Assembly (NCBI RefSeq): GCF_001280015.1
Contig: NZ_LGDV01000192.1
Span: 1-64,000, forward strand
Direction of reading: 5' to 3'
From: Streptomyces sp. MMG1121
GTDB lineage: Bacteria > Actinomycetota > Actinomycetes > Streptomycetales > Streptomycetaceae
DNA: 64,000 bases
The position numbers were made by a program, and so were the translations under genes. The notes beneath the pieces were generated by a model. The model worked only from the letters and a program-made list of their open reading frames with translations, was not told the DNA's origin and searched no databases. Shown in pieces: positions 46,508 to 55,368 of the stretch (positions are counted from its first letter, which is position 1; the number at the start of each line of letters is the position of its first letter).

Positions 46508-47616
46508 GCGGAAAAGTGAAGCTTCTGCGGTTGTCCGTGTGCGCGGCGGTGTTCGCGCTGCTGCTGTTGCCCCTCGCCGTACCCGCCGACGCGGCGGACG
46601 GGCCGGTCGTCACGTTGTCCGCCACCCAGGCCGGCACCGGCGGCTCGGTCACTGTCAGCGGTACCGGATGGCGGTCGCGCACACTGCTGATGCTGTTGGT
46701 CTGCGGGCGTGCCACACCCTCGCGGGGGGTGATCGGCGGCACCAACTCCTGTGCCAACGCCGACGGCCGGGCCGTGACCACCGATGCCCAGGGCGCCTTC
46801 AGCCGGAAACTCCCGGTCGCCGAACCGCCCGTACCCTGCCCCTGCGTGGTGCACGTGGCCACCGTCACCGGCGCCCAGGCGGAGGCGGACGCCGTGCTGG
46901 ACGTCGCCGGGCACCCCGTCGCCGCGCTGCCCGCCGAGCAGTCCGGCGGCCTGCTGGCGATCCTGTCCGACACCCGGCTGACCGGTTCGAGCGGCCTGCT
47001 CACCTGGTTCGGGGCGCCGCCGAGCCGCAGCCTGGTCTTCACCGTCGGCAACACCGGCACGAGCGCGGTCAAGGACCCGGTGTTCCAGGTCGGCTCCGCG
47101 CACGACGTCTTCGCCCCGCAGTGGGACGACCAGCAATGGCACGGCACCCTGGCGCCCGGGAAGAAGGCGCAGGTCACATTGCCCGTCGAGCTGTCCGCCG
47201 GGGCGCACGGGGACTACACCGTGTCCCTGAAGTACGAGGGCAAGGTGCTCGCCGAGCAGCCGTGGGGCGTGGGCCGGCCCTGGGGCGTGACCCTGTTCTG
47301 GATCCTGCTCTGCCTGGTGGTCCCGGCCGCGCTGTTCCGGATCGGCATGGCCGTCGTGGACCGGGTCCGCCCACACCGCCCGGGCGCCGCCCGCCGCACC
47401 GGCCACCGGCGCCTGCCCCGCCCCGCGCTGCCGTCGGCGCTGCCGCTCCCGCTGTCGCGGGCCCGCTCCCGCGCCCCCGAACCGCCCCCCTCGACCCCGA
47501 CCCTGCCGTGGTTCGCCCCGGACTCCGTCCCGGGCGGCCCGGCCGGCCGGCTCTCCGCACCGCACACCGACAGCCCGACGAGTCCAACGACTCCCACCAC
47601 GAAGGGACCCACGTGA
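46504..47616 (+). CDS. Exported membrane protein with neocarzinostatin-like/Ig domain
   Basis: A 370-aa protein: signal peptide (residues 1-27, LPLAVPADAADG), a beta domain (VTLSATQAGTGGSVTVSGTGWRS...), whose pattern recalls the neocarzinostatin or IPT-like Ig folds, a second beta domain (LVFTVGNTGTSAVKDPVFQVGS...), one membrane helix (LFWILLCLVVPAALFRIGMAV, about 258-280) and a Pro/Arg-rich cytoplasmic tail. Several Cys (CGRATPS, NSCAN, CPCVV) may form disulfides. GTGA overlaps on both sides tie it to its neighbours. Confidence 0.75.
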   Translation: MSGKVKLLRLSVCAAVFALLLLPLAVPADAADGPVVTLSATQAGTGGSVTVSGTGWRSRTLLMLLVCGRATPSRGVIGGTNSCANADGRAVTTDAQGAFSRKLPVAEPPVPCPCVVHVATVTGAQAEADAVLDVAGHPVAALPAEQSGGLLAILSDTRLTGSSGLLTWFGAPPSRSLVFTVGNTGTSAVKDPVFQVGSAHDVFAPQWDDQQWHGTLAPGKKAQVTLPVELSAGAHGDYTVSLKYEGKVLAEQPWGVGRPWGVTLFWILLCLVVPAALFRIGMAVVDRVRPHRPGAARRTGHRRLPRPALPSALPLPLSRARSRAPEPPPSTPTLPWFAPDSVPGGPAGRLSAPHTDSPTSPTTPTTKGPT

Positions 47617-48911
47617 GCATCCGAAGGAGAGGTACGGCCGCGGGCGCCGCGCTGGCGCTGAGCGGTGCGGGCGTCCTGCTGGGCCTCGCCGCCACCCCCG
47701 CGCAGGCGGCCGAGGTGGCCTACGCCACCCACTGCGTGCCGCCCGCGGGCATCAGCCCCGTCGACGGCACCACGAAGGTCGAGATCACCGCGCCCGCCAC
47801 CGCGAAGGTCGGCGACACGGTGGACGTCGTGTGGAAGTTCGTCCAGGCCGCGTCCAAGAATCCGAACATCATCGACCTGCCCGCGAACTCGGTCCAGCCG
47901 TCCGGGGTGCTGAAGGCGGCCGGCGTGCAGAGCGCCGACATCGCCATGCAGGGGACGCGCACGAACCCGGCGATCCCCAAGGGCGGCGACATGGTGCTGT
48001 CCGACATGAAGGGCAGCCTGAAGCTGACGACGGCCGGCGAGGTGACGCTGACGCCGGACGCGTACACCGTCAACGCGATGTCGACCGACACCAAGTGCAC
48101 GCCGAAGGAGACCGTCCAGAAGGCGGCCACGATCCAGGTGACGGGCACGGGCGGCGGCACGCCCACCACGACACCGACCCAGACGCCGACCACGACCCCG
48201 ACCGGCACCCCGACCGGGTCGGGCAGCCCCACGGGTTCGGCCACCCCGACGGCCACGTCCTCCGGCGGCAGCGGTGGGCAGACCGACTTCACCGGCAAGG
48301 AGGTGCAGATCCCGTACGCCTGCAAGACCCCGATCGGCGACAAGAACGCGACCTCGCCGGTGCAGATCAACGCCAAGAAGAACGGCGGGGACTTCGCCCT
48401 CACCGTGCAGTTCAAGAAGTCGGTGATGGACAGCCCCGCCGACATCCCGGCGAACTCCGTGAAGCCGTCCATGGAGGTGGTGCTGGGCGGCGCCGACAAG
48501 GGCACCGTGAATGTCGAGGGGCCGATGAACGCCAGCCCCATCAAGTCCGGTGAACCGATCGAGATTCCCGATCTCACCGGCACCTACAAGCCCGGCGCGA
48601 GCGGCAGTTCGACGCTGTCACCGGGCGTGCTGACGGTCAAGGCGCTCGGTACGACCACGACGTGCACCCCGACCAAAACCCAGGTCTCGCTCACCCTCGA
48701 CACCAGTCAGCAGCAGGGTGGAGCGTCCGGCGGCACGTCCATCTCCGGCGGCTCGACCGGCACCGGCGGCAGCAGCGGCGGCTCCGGCGGCCTCGCCGAG
48801 ACCGGCGCGAGCGACCACGGCGCCCTGAAGGCCCTGGGCCTGGTGGCCGGCACCGCGATCCTGCTGGGCGGCGCGGTGTTCACCTTCATGCCGGGACGCA
48901 GGACCCGCTGA
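47613..48911 (+). CDS. Secreted two-domain sortase-anchored surface protein (LAETG)
   Basis: A 432-aa exported protein: signal peptide ending AATPAQA|A, a first beta domain (YATHCVPPAGISPVDGTTKVEIT ... TKCTPKETV), a Thr/Pro/Ser-rich spacer (about 185-225), a second domain (IPYACKTPIGDKNATSPVQINAKK ... LGTTTTCTPTKTQ) clearly homologous to the LPQTG protein at 44605, a Gly/Ser linker and LAETG (394-398), a hydrophobic segment and RRTR. LAxTG is the motif used by the class E sortases of Streptomyces. Last gene of the cluster, closed by a 40-bp palindrome. Confidence 0.82.
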   Translation: MSIRRRGTAAGAALALSGAGVLLGLAATPAQAAEVAYATHCVPPAGISPVDGTTKVEITAPATAKVGDTVDVVWKFVQAASKNPNIIDLPANSVQPSGVLKAAGVQSADIAMQGTRTNPAIPKGGDMVLSDMKGSLKLTTAGEVTLTPDAYTVNAMSTDTKCTPKETVQKAATIQVTGTGGGTPTTTPTQTPTTTPTGTPTGSGSPTGSATPTATSSGGSGGQTDFTGKEVQIPYACKTPIGDKNATSPVQINAKKNGGDFALTVQFKKSVMDSPADIPANSVKPSMEVVLGGADKGTVNVEGPMNASPIKSGEPIEIPDLTGTYKPGASGSSTLSPGVLTVKALGTTTTCTPTKTQVSLTLDTSQQQGGASGGTSISGGSTGTGGSSGGSGGLAETGASDHGALKALGLVAGTAILLGGAVFTFMPGRRTR

Positions 48912-48924
48912 CACCCCGGAACGC

Positions 48925-48964
48925 GAAGAGGGCCATCGCATCCGCGGATGCGATGGCCCTCTTC
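48925..48964. terminator. 40-bp perfect palindrome, bidirectional terminator
   Basis: GAAGAGGGCCATCGCATCCG followed directly by its exact reverse complement; no unpaired loop. It lies between convergent genes and is followed by ACGAAG on the plus strand and TTCG on the minus. Confidence 0.85.
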
Positions 48965-48986
48965 ACGAAGTACGTCAGGGACTACG

Positions 48987-50492
48987 TCAGTGCACGTCGC
49001 CCATCAGCTTCTTGACCTTGTTGCGGTACATCCACACCGCGACACCGGCGATCACGGCGAGCACGGCCTCCAGGGCGACGAAGCCCATCTTGTCGAGGTT
49101 GATGCCGCCGACGGCCGGGTTCGACACCAGCGCGGTGACCGAGTCGCCCGCGGTGACCGCGAGGAACCAGACGCCCATCATCTGGGAGGCGTACTTCTTC
49201 GGCGCCATCTTCGTCGTCACGGACAGACCCACCGGCGACAGCGTCAGCTCACCGACGGTCTGCACGAAGTAGATCGCGACCAGCCACATCGCCGCGGCCT
49301 TGTGACCGCCCTCGGCGATCGACAGCGGGGCGAGGAAGAGGAAGAAGGACGCGCCGATCAGCACCAGACCGGAAGAGAACTTCACGATCGTGCTCGGCTC
49401 CTTGCCGCGCCGGTTCAGCCACAGCCACAGCCAGGCGAAGACGGGCGCCAGCGCCATGATCATGACCGGGTTGACCGACTGGTACCAGGAGACCGGGAAG
49501 TCCCAGCCGAGGATCGAGTTCTTGGCCGAGCTGCTCGCGAAGAGCGACATGGTCGAGCCGCCCTGGTCGTAGATCATCCAGAAGACGGCGGCGGCCACGA
49601 AGAACCAGACGTACGCCGACACCTTCTGGCGCTCGCCGGCGTCCAGGTCCTTGTCCCGGCGGATGCGGGCGATGACCAGGATCGGCACGATCAGGCCGAC
49701 GATCGTGAGCGGGATCAGCGCCCAGTTCAGCGTGAAGTGACCGGTGCCGCCGACGACGCCGTAGAAGACCGCGGCGACGGCCAGCCAGAGCAGGCCCTTG
49801 CGCAGCGTGGCGGACTTCTCCTGGGCCGTCAGCGGGGTCGGGACCTCGCTGCTCTTCGCGCTCAGGTGACGGCCGCCCAGCAGGTACTGGGCCAGACCCA
49901 GCGCCATGCCGAGCGCGGCGAGCGCGAAGCCCAGGTGCCAGTTGACGTTCTCACCGACGGTGCCGATGACCAGCGGCGCGACGAAGGCGCCGACGTTGAT
50001 GCCGATGTAGAAGAGCGTGAAGCCACCGTCACGGCGCGGGTCGTCCGCGCCCTTGTAGAGGTGGCCGACCATCGTGGAGATGTTGGCCTTCAGCAGACCG
50101 GAGCCGATGGCGACCAGACCCAGGCCGACGAAGAAGCTCGCGGACACGGGCAGCGCGAGGCACAGGTGGCCGAGCATGATGATCAGACCGGCGACGGCGA
50201 CTGTCTTGCGGGGGCCGAGCACACGGTCGGCGAACCAGCCGCCGGGCAGGGCGAGCAGGTACACGAGAGACACGTACACCGAGTAGATCGCGGTGGCCGT
50301 GCCCGCGTTCAGGTGCAGGCCGCCCGGGGCCACCAGATACAGCGGGAGCAGGGCCCTCATGCCGTAGTAGGAGAAACGCTCCCACATCTCGGTCATGAAG
50401 AGGGTGGCCAGGCCGCGGGGGTGGCCGAAGAAGGTCTTCTCGGAACCGGGGGTGCCCGGTCGGACCGAGTCCTTCGTCAGGCTGGACGCCAT
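48987..50492 (-). CDS. Proton-dependent oligopeptide transporter (POT/PTR family)
   Basis: A 501-aa MFS-type di/tripeptide:proton symporter with about 14 membrane segments. The POT signature ExxERFxYYG is present (TEMWERFSYYGMRALLPLYL), as are LGPRKT after TM2 and GDGGFTLFYIGINVGAFVAPL (FYxxINxG). SPVGLSVTTKMAPKKYASQMMGVWFL is the second PTR signature. AAGGAA lies before the ATG at 50492. An inverted repeat at 50697-50714 is upstream. Confidence 0.93.
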   Translation of the reverse strand: MASSLTKDSVRPGTPGSEKTFFGHPRGLATLFMTEMWERFSYYGMRALLPLYLVAPGGLHLNAGTATAIYSVYVSLVYLLALPGGWFADRVLGPRKTVAVAGLIIMLGHLCLALPVSASFFVGLGLVAIGSGLLKANISTMVGHLYKGADDPRRDGGFTLFYIGINVGAFVAPLVIGTVGENVNWHLGFALAALGMALGLAQYLLGGRHLSAKSSEVPTPLTAQEKSATLRKGLLWLAVAAVFYGVVGGTGHFTLNWALIPLTIVGLIVPILVIARIRRDKDLDAGERQKVSAYVWFFVAAAVFWMIYDQGGSTMSLFASSSAKNSILGWDFPVSWYQSVNPVMIMALAPVFAWLWLWLNRRGKEPSTIVKFSSGLVLIGASFFLFLAPLSIAEGGHKAAAMWLVAIYFVQTVGELTLSPVGLSVTTKMAPKKYASQMMGVWFLAVTAGDSVTALVSNPAVGGINLDKMGFVALEAVLAVIAGVAVWMYRNKVKKLMGDVH

Positions 50493-50998
50493 GGTCGTTC
50501 CTTGCTGGTCGGGACGCGCTGCTGGAGCGTTGCGCGCCCGGTGGGGGTGCGGCCGGCACCGGCAGGGTCGGTCGTCCACCCCCACGCCCAGGGGGAGTCC
50601 GGCTCCGGATCACGGAAGCGGTGGACGGCGACCACCGGGATCCACGCCCCGACGCGACGATGCGTCCGGGGCCCGGCCAGAGGTCATTCCTTTCAAGGCT
50701 GGTACTCACCAGCCCGTACACAAAAGAGACCTTCAGCGTCAGATGCCCGCCAAAGGTCCCCGGATGTACTACAGGCGTTCACGTCACTGTACGGCAGGAC
50801 ACTGCCGGATATGGAAGGACTTGAGACGCGGATCACAGGTGTCGGGGGAACCGTGAGAGCGGATTCGAAGGTCTCCCCTACGATCGCATCCCCGGAGTGA
50901 TGGTCCGGACCGGCGGTGTGCCGCGGGGCGCACCAAGGTAAGAGTTCCGGGAGCGATCACACCCCAGCACGGTGCGCAAGCGGTCTACCATCACCTCT
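50493..50998. other. Divergent regulatory region between the POT transporter and two-component genes
   Basis: 506 bp without a supported gene. It holds two perfect inverted repeats, GGCTGGT-ACTC-ACCAGCC (50697-50714) and CGGCAG-GACA-CTGCCG (50792-50807), and a TACCAT hexamer (50986-50991) just before the response-regulator ATG. The 50690-50830 part is less GC-rich than its surroundings and is the likely promoter zone of the transporter gene. Confidence 0.55.
50697..50714. promoter_or_regulatory. Inverted repeat in the POT transporter upstream region
   Basis: GGCTGGT-ACTC-ACCAGCC, perfect 7-4-7, 205 bp before the transporter ATG. Operator or leader hairpin; no known consensus recognised. Confidence 0.35.
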
Positions 50999-51676
50999 AT
51001 GACCCGTGTACTGCTCGCCGAGGACGACGCGTCCATTTCGGAGCCGCTGGCCCGCGCCCTGCGCCGCGAAGGTTACGAGGTCGAGGTGCGCGAGGACGGA
51101 CCCACCGCGCTCGACGCCGGAATGCAGGGCGGCGTCGATCTGGTCGTACTGGACCTGGGACTGCCCGGCATGGACGGCCTGGAGGTCGCACGCCGGCTGC
51201 GGGCCGACGGCCACACCGTGCCGATCCTCATTCTGACCGCGCGGGCCGACGAGGTGGACACCGTCGTCGGCCTGGACGCGGGCGCCGACGACTACGTCAC
51301 CAAGCCCTTCCGGCTCGCCGAACTGCTCGCCCGGGTACGGGCCCTGCTCCGGCGCGGCGCCGCCGAACCCCAGCAGCCGCCGGCCACCCATGGGGTGCGC
51401 ATCGACGTCGAGTCGCACCGCGCCTGGATGGGCGAGGAGGAACTCCAGCTCACGGCCAAGGAGTTCGACCTGCTGCGGGTCCTGGTGCGGGACGCCGGCC
51501 GGGTCGTCACGCGCGACCAGCTGATGCGCGAGGTCTGGGACACCACGTGGTGGTCCTCGACCAAGACCCTCGACATGCACATCTCCTGGCTGCGCAAGAA
51601 GCTGGGCGACGACGCGGCGAACCCTCGCTACATCGCGACGGTGCGTGGGGTCGGCTTCCGCTTCGAGAAGAGCTGA
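50999..51676 (+). CDS. OmpR-family response regulator
   Basis: A 225-aa two-component response regulator. Receiver domain: acidic pair D9/D10, phospho-acceptor D52 (VVLDLGLPGMDG), switch Thr (LTARAD) and conserved Lys in DDYVTKPF. C-terminal winged helix from about 128 (LTAKEFDLLRVLVRDAGRVVTRDQLMREVW ... TLDMHISWLRKKLGDDAANPRYIATVRGVGFRF). The ATG has no Shine-Dalgarno and lies 7 nt after TACCAT, so the mRNA is probably leaderless. Partner kinase follows after 38 bp. Confidence 0.93.
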   Translation: MTRVLLAEDDASISEPLARALRREGYEVEVREDGPTALDAGMQGGVDLVVLDLGLPGMDGLEVARRLRADGHTVPILILTARADEVDTVVGLDAGADDYVTKPFRLAELLARVRALLRRGAAEPQQPPATHGVRIDVESHRAWMGEEELQLTAKEFDLLRVLVRDAGRVVTRDQLMREVWDTTWWSSTKTLDMHISWLRKKLGDDAANPRYIATVRGVGFRFEKS

Positions 51677-51714
51677 GCCCTCCCCGGGCTCAGCGATCAC
51701 CCAGGTAACGGACC

Positions 51715-52986
51715 ATGCGTCGACGTCTCATCCAGTCCACTCTCGCCGTCGTCCTCGTGGTGATCGCCGTCTTCGGCATCTCCCTGGTGATCGTCGAGAC
51801 ACGGACGATCAGCAACAGCGCTCAGGAGCGGGTGGACTCCGAGGCGGTACGGCTGGCCAGCATCGTGGACAGCCGGATCCTCGCCGCGGAGAACGTCAAC
51901 GCGGACGTGCTGCGCAACCCGGTCAGCAAGGAGCAGTACGCGGTCATCCGCATGCCCGGCCGGGTGCCGATCGAGATCGGCACCAAGCCGCAGGGTGACG
52001 TGATTCACGCCACGCAGCAGGGCGAGGAGGGCGAGACGGTCACCGTGCAGGAGCCACGCTCCGCGGTGACCCGGGAGGTCGGCCGGACCCTGCTGATCAT
52101 CGGCCTGGTCGCGCTGCTCGCCGTCGTGGCGGCCGTCCTGCTCGCCGTACGCCAGGCCAACCGGCTCGCCTCCCCGCTGACCGACCTGGCCGAGACCGCC
52201 GAGCGCCTCGGTTCCGGCGACCCGCGCCCGAGGCACAAGCGGTACGGCGTGCCCGAGCTGGACCGGGTCGCCGATGTGCTGGACTCCTCCGCCGAGCGGA
52301 TCGGGCGCATGCTGACGGCCGAGCGGCGCCTTGCCGCCGACGCCTCGCACCAGCTGCGCACTCCGCTGACCGCGCTGTCGATGCGGCTGGAGGAAATCAC
52401 CCTCACGGACGACCCGGACATCGTGAAGGAAGAGGCGAACGTCGCGCTCACCCAGGTCGAGCGGCTCACGGACGTGGTCGAGCGGCTGCTGACGAACTCC
52501 CGCGACCCGCGCACCGGCTCCGCCGTCACCTTCGACCTGGACGAGGTCATCCAGCAGCAGCTCGCCGAGTGGCGGCCCGCCTACCGCAGCGCCGGCCGGG
52601 CCATCGTCAGCTCGGGCAAACGGCATCTGCAGGCCGTCGGCACGCCCGGCGCGGTCGCCCAGGTGCTGGCCGCGCTGATCGAGAACTCGCTCATGCACGG
52701 TGGCGGCACGGTCGCCCTGCGTACCCGCGTCACCGGCAACCAGGCCGTGGTCGAGGTCACTGACGAGGGCCCCGGCGTCCCGGCCGACCTCGGCGCGCGG
52801 ATCTTCGAGCGGACCATCAGCGGGCGGAACTCCACCGGGATCGGCCTGGCCGTCGCCCGTGACCTCGCGGAGGCCGACGGTGGCCGCCTGGAACTGCTCC
52901 AGGCCCAGCCCCCGGTCTTCGGCCTCTTCCTGTCCCGCACACCCCCGGCCCGCAAGACGGACGAGGACCAGCCGATGGTCCGCTAG
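51715..52986 (+). CDS. Sensor histidine kinase
   Basis: A 423-aa membrane kinase. TM1 (residues 8-28) and TM2 (124-145) flank a roughly 95-residue extracytoplasmic sensor; HAMP follows TM2 (ANRLASPLTDLAETAERLGSGD); the phospho-acceptor is H212 in ASHQLRTPL; N-box ENSLMHGGG, G1 DEGPGV and G2 GIGLAVARDLAE form the ATPase. Cognate of the upstream response regulator. The sensed signal cannot be told from the short extracellular domain. A weak AGGTAA is the only ribosome binding site. Confidence 0.92.
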   Translation: MRRRLIQSTLAVVLVVIAVFGISLVIVETRTISNSAQERVDSEAVRLASIVDSRILAAENVNADVLRNPVSKEQYAVIRMPGRVPIEIGTKPQGDVIHATQQGEEGETVTVQEPRSAVTREVGRTLLIIGLVALLAVVAAVLLAVRQANRLASPLTDLAETAERLGSGDPRPRHKRYGVPELDRVADVLDSSAERIGRMLTAERRLAADASHQLRTPLTALSMRLEEITLTDDPDIVKEEANVALTQVERLTDVVERLLTNSRDPRTGSAVTFDLDEVIQQQLAEWRPAYRSAGRAIVSSGKRHLQAVGTPGAVAQVLAALIENSLMHGGGTVALRTRVTGNQAVVEVTDEGPGVPADLGARIFERTISGRNSTGIGLAVARDLAEADGGRLELLQAQPPVFGLFLSRTPPARKTDEDQPMVR

Positions 52987-53016
52987 ACGCGCACCCGCTC
53001 CGCCGACGGCGGCGCC

Positions 53017-53523
53017 CTACGGAACCCGCTGGGTCTTCGGCTCGGGCTCGTTCGACGGGTGCTTGGACTCGGCCGCGAGGATCGACTCGGCCTCCTGGGC
53101 CGGCAGCGACCGGAACACCCAGGTGCGGTACGACCAGAAGCGGAACAGCGTCGCGACGCCGATGCCGACGAACTTGAAGACGTTGCTCTGCAGCGAGCTG
53201 TCCCAGCCGAAGCCGTAGGTCGCCGCGTACAGCACGCCGTTCTCGATCACCAGGCCGATCGCGCTGAAGAACAGGAACAGCGTGAGTTCCTTGGTCCGGC
53301 CGTTCTTCTCGCGGTCCCGGTACGTCCAGTAGCGGAAGCCCACGTAGTTGAAGGCGATGGCGACCACGGTCGCGATGATGCTCGCGCGCACCACCGGCAG
53401 GTCGGAGGAGTGCCGGACCAGGTTGAACACGGCGAGATTGACAAAGATGCCCGCCACGCCGACGGTGCCGAACTTGGCCACCTCGCGTACGAGCCGTTGC
53501 AGCCTCGAGGAACGAGGTTCCAT
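53017..53523 (-). CDS. GtrA-family membrane protein
   Basis: A 168-aa, four-TM protein of the GtrA family, thought to help flip or anchor lipid-linked sugars for cell-surface glycosylation. Hallmarks: KFGTVGVAGIFVNLAVFNLVR, AIAFNYVGFRYWTYRD (aromatic FxxxRxWTF-like motif) and the repeat FRFWSYRTWVFR in the second half. C-terminal 30 residues are charged and cytoplasmic. GGGAG 9 nt before the ATG at 53523; an in-frame ATG at 53565 is possible. Converges with the histidine kinase. Confidence 0.88.
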   Translation of the reverse strand: MEPRSSRLQRLVREVAKFGTVGVAGIFVNLAVFNLVRHSSDLPVVRASIIATVVAIAFNYVGFRYWTYRDREKNGRTKELTLFLFFSAIGLVIENGVLYAATYGFGWDSSLQSNVFKFVGIGVATLFRFWSYRTWVFRSLPAQEAESILAAESKHPSNEPEPKTQRVP

Positions 53524-53693
53524 GGCTGTGCAGCTCCCGTCGGTAGGTTTCGTCAACCCCGCCATGCTATCCAGGTGAACCGGTCCGCGCTTCCGCACGA
53601 GGCCACAGCTCGGAAACAGGTCGGAAAGAGGTCGGGAAGCCCGGGGTAAGAGGTCGTGAGAGGGACGCGATCCGGTCACATCGGTGTGGCCGA

Positions 53694-53699
53694 TACGCT
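53694..53699 (+). promoter_or_regulatory. -10 element of a probable leaderless purK transcript
   Basis: TACGCT, 6 nt before the GTG at 53706. The intervening AGGGGG is too close to the start to act as a good Shine-Dalgarno. Confidence 0.45.
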
Positions 53700-53705
53700 A
53701 GGGGG

Positions 53706-54845
53706 GTGACGTTCCCGGTAGTCGGCATGGTCGGCGGGGGGCAGCTCGCGCGTATGACGCACGAAGCGGGCATCCCGTTGGGCATCAGGTTCAAGCTCCT
53801 CAGTGACACCCCTCAGGATTCCGCGGCGCAGGTCGTGAGCGATGTCGTCATCGGCGACTACCGCGATCTCGACACGCTGCGTGACTTCGCGCGCGGTTGC
53901 GATGTGATCACCTTCGATCACGAACACGTACCCACCGAGCACCTCAGGGCCCTGGAGGCGGACGGCATCCCCGTGCGCCCGGGGCCCGACGCACTGGTGC
54001 ACGCCCAGGACAAGGGCGTGATGCGCGCGAGGCTCGACGCGATCGGCGTGCCGTGCCCGCGCCACCGGATCGTGAGCGATCCCGCGGACGTGGTCCGGTT
54101 CGCGGCCGAGGGCGACGGCTTCCCGGTGGTCCTCAAGACCGTCCGCGGCGGCTACGACGGCAAGGGCGTGTGGGTCGTGGAGTCCGCCGAGGAGGCCACC
54201 GACCCGTTCCGGGCCGGCGTCCCCGTCCTCGCCGAGGAGAAGGTCGACTACGTCCGCGAGCTCGCGGCCAACGTCGTACGCTCCCCGCACGGCCAGGCCG
54301 TCGCCTACCCGGTGGTCGAGTCGCGGCAGGTGAACGGCGTCTGCGACACCGTGATCGCGCCCGCCCCCGGCCTCGACGAGGCTCTCGCGCTCAAGGCCGA
54401 GGAGATGGCGCTGACCATCGCCAAGGAACTCGGCGTCGTCGGCCATCTGGCCGTCGAGCTGTTCCAGACCCCCGACGGCCGCATCCTCGTCAACGAACTG
54501 GCGATGCGCCCGCACAACTCGGGCCACTGGTCCCAGGACGGCGCGATCACCAGCCAGTTCGCCAACCACGTCCGCGCGGTCCTCGACCTCCCGCTCGGCG
54601 ACCCGCGCCCGCGCGCCAGGTGGACCGTGATGGTCAACGTCCTGGGTGGTGACTACCCGGACATGTACTCCGCGTACTTGCACTGCATGGCCCGCGACCC
54701 CAAGCTCAAGATCCACATGTATGGCAAGGACGTGAAGCCCGGCCGCAAGGTCGGACACGTCAACACCTACGGCGACGACCTGGACGACGTGCTGGAGCGC
54801 GCCCGTCACGCTGCCGGCTACCTGAGAGGCACGATCACCGAATGA
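53706..54845 (+). CDS. purK: 5-(carboxyamino)imidazole ribonucleotide synthase
   Basis: A 379-aa ATP-grasp enzyme that carboxylates AIR to N5-CAIR in purine synthesis. [14 protein letters not shown] is the N-terminal phosphate-binding loop; [26 protein letters not shown] (ATP-grasp), [17 protein letters not shown] and [12 protein letters not shown] (metal-binding end) are all as in PurK. GTG start at 53706 with no conventional ribosome binding site; likely leaderless. ATGA overlap with purE. Confidence 0.96.
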   Translation: MTFPVVGMVGGGQLARMTHEAGIPLGIRFKLLSDTPQDSAAQVVSDVVIGDYRDLDTLRDFARGCDVITFDHEHVPTEHLRALEADGIPVRPGPDALVHAQDKGVMRARLDAIGVPCPRHRIVSDPADVVRFAAEGDGFPVVLKTVRGGYDGKGVWVVESAEEATDPFRAGVPVLAEEKVDYVRELAANVVRSPHGQAVAYPVVESRQVNGVCDTVIAPAPGLDEALALKAEEMALTIAKELGVVGHLAVELFQTPDGRILVNELAMRPHNSGHWSQDGAITSQFANHVRAVLDLPLGDPRPRARWTVMVNVLGGDYPDMYSAYLHCMARDPKLKIHMYGKDVKPGRKVGHVNTYGDDLDDVLERARHAAGYLRGTITE

Positions 54846-55363
54846 GCCCTGTTGTTGGCATCGTCATGGGGTCGGACTCCGACTGGCCCGTCATGGAGGC
54901 CGCCGCCAAGGCGCTGGACGAGTTCGAGATCGCCTACGAGGTCGACGTCGTCTCCGCGCACCGCATGCCCCGCGAGATGGTCGCGTACGGCGAGCAGGCC
55001 GCCGACCGCGGACTGAAGGTGATCATCGCCGGTGCGGGCGGTGCCGCCCACCTGCCCGGCATGCTCGCGTCCGTGACCCCGCTGCCGGTCATCGGCGTGC
55101 CGGTGCCGCTGAAGTACCTGGACGGCATGGACTCGCTGCTGTCCATCGTGCAGATGCCGGCCGGTGTCCCGGTCGCCACCGTCTCCGTCGCCGGTGCCCG
55201 CAACGCGGGTCTGCTCGCGGCCCGGATCCTCGCCACGCACGACGAGGACCTGCTGCACCGGATGCGCGACTTCCAGCAGGACCTGAACGACCAGGCCACC
55301 GAGAAGGGCAAGCGGCTGCGCTCCAAGGTCGAGAGCCAGGGCCACTTCGGCTTCGGGAAGTGA
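54842..55363 (+). CDS. purE: N5-carboxyaminoimidazole ribonucleotide mutase
   Basis: A 173-aa class I PurE converting N5-CAIR to [16 protein letters not shown] carries the Ser-Asp-Ser substrate loop; VSAHRMP has the catalytic His; [12 protein letters not shown] is the second phosphate loop. Overlaps purK by 4 nt and the dipeptidase region by the stop codon, forming a purK-purE-dipeptidase unit. Confidence 0.96.
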   Translation: MSPVVGIVMGSDSDWPVMEAAAKALDEFEIAYEVDVVSAHRMPREMVAYGEQAADRGLKVIIAGAGGAAHLPGMLASVTPLPVIGVPVPLKYLDGMDSLLSIVQMPAGVPVATVSVAGARNAGLLAARILATHDEDLLHRMRDFQQDLNDQATEKGKRLRSKVESQGHFGFGK

Positions 55364-55368
55364 CCGCC

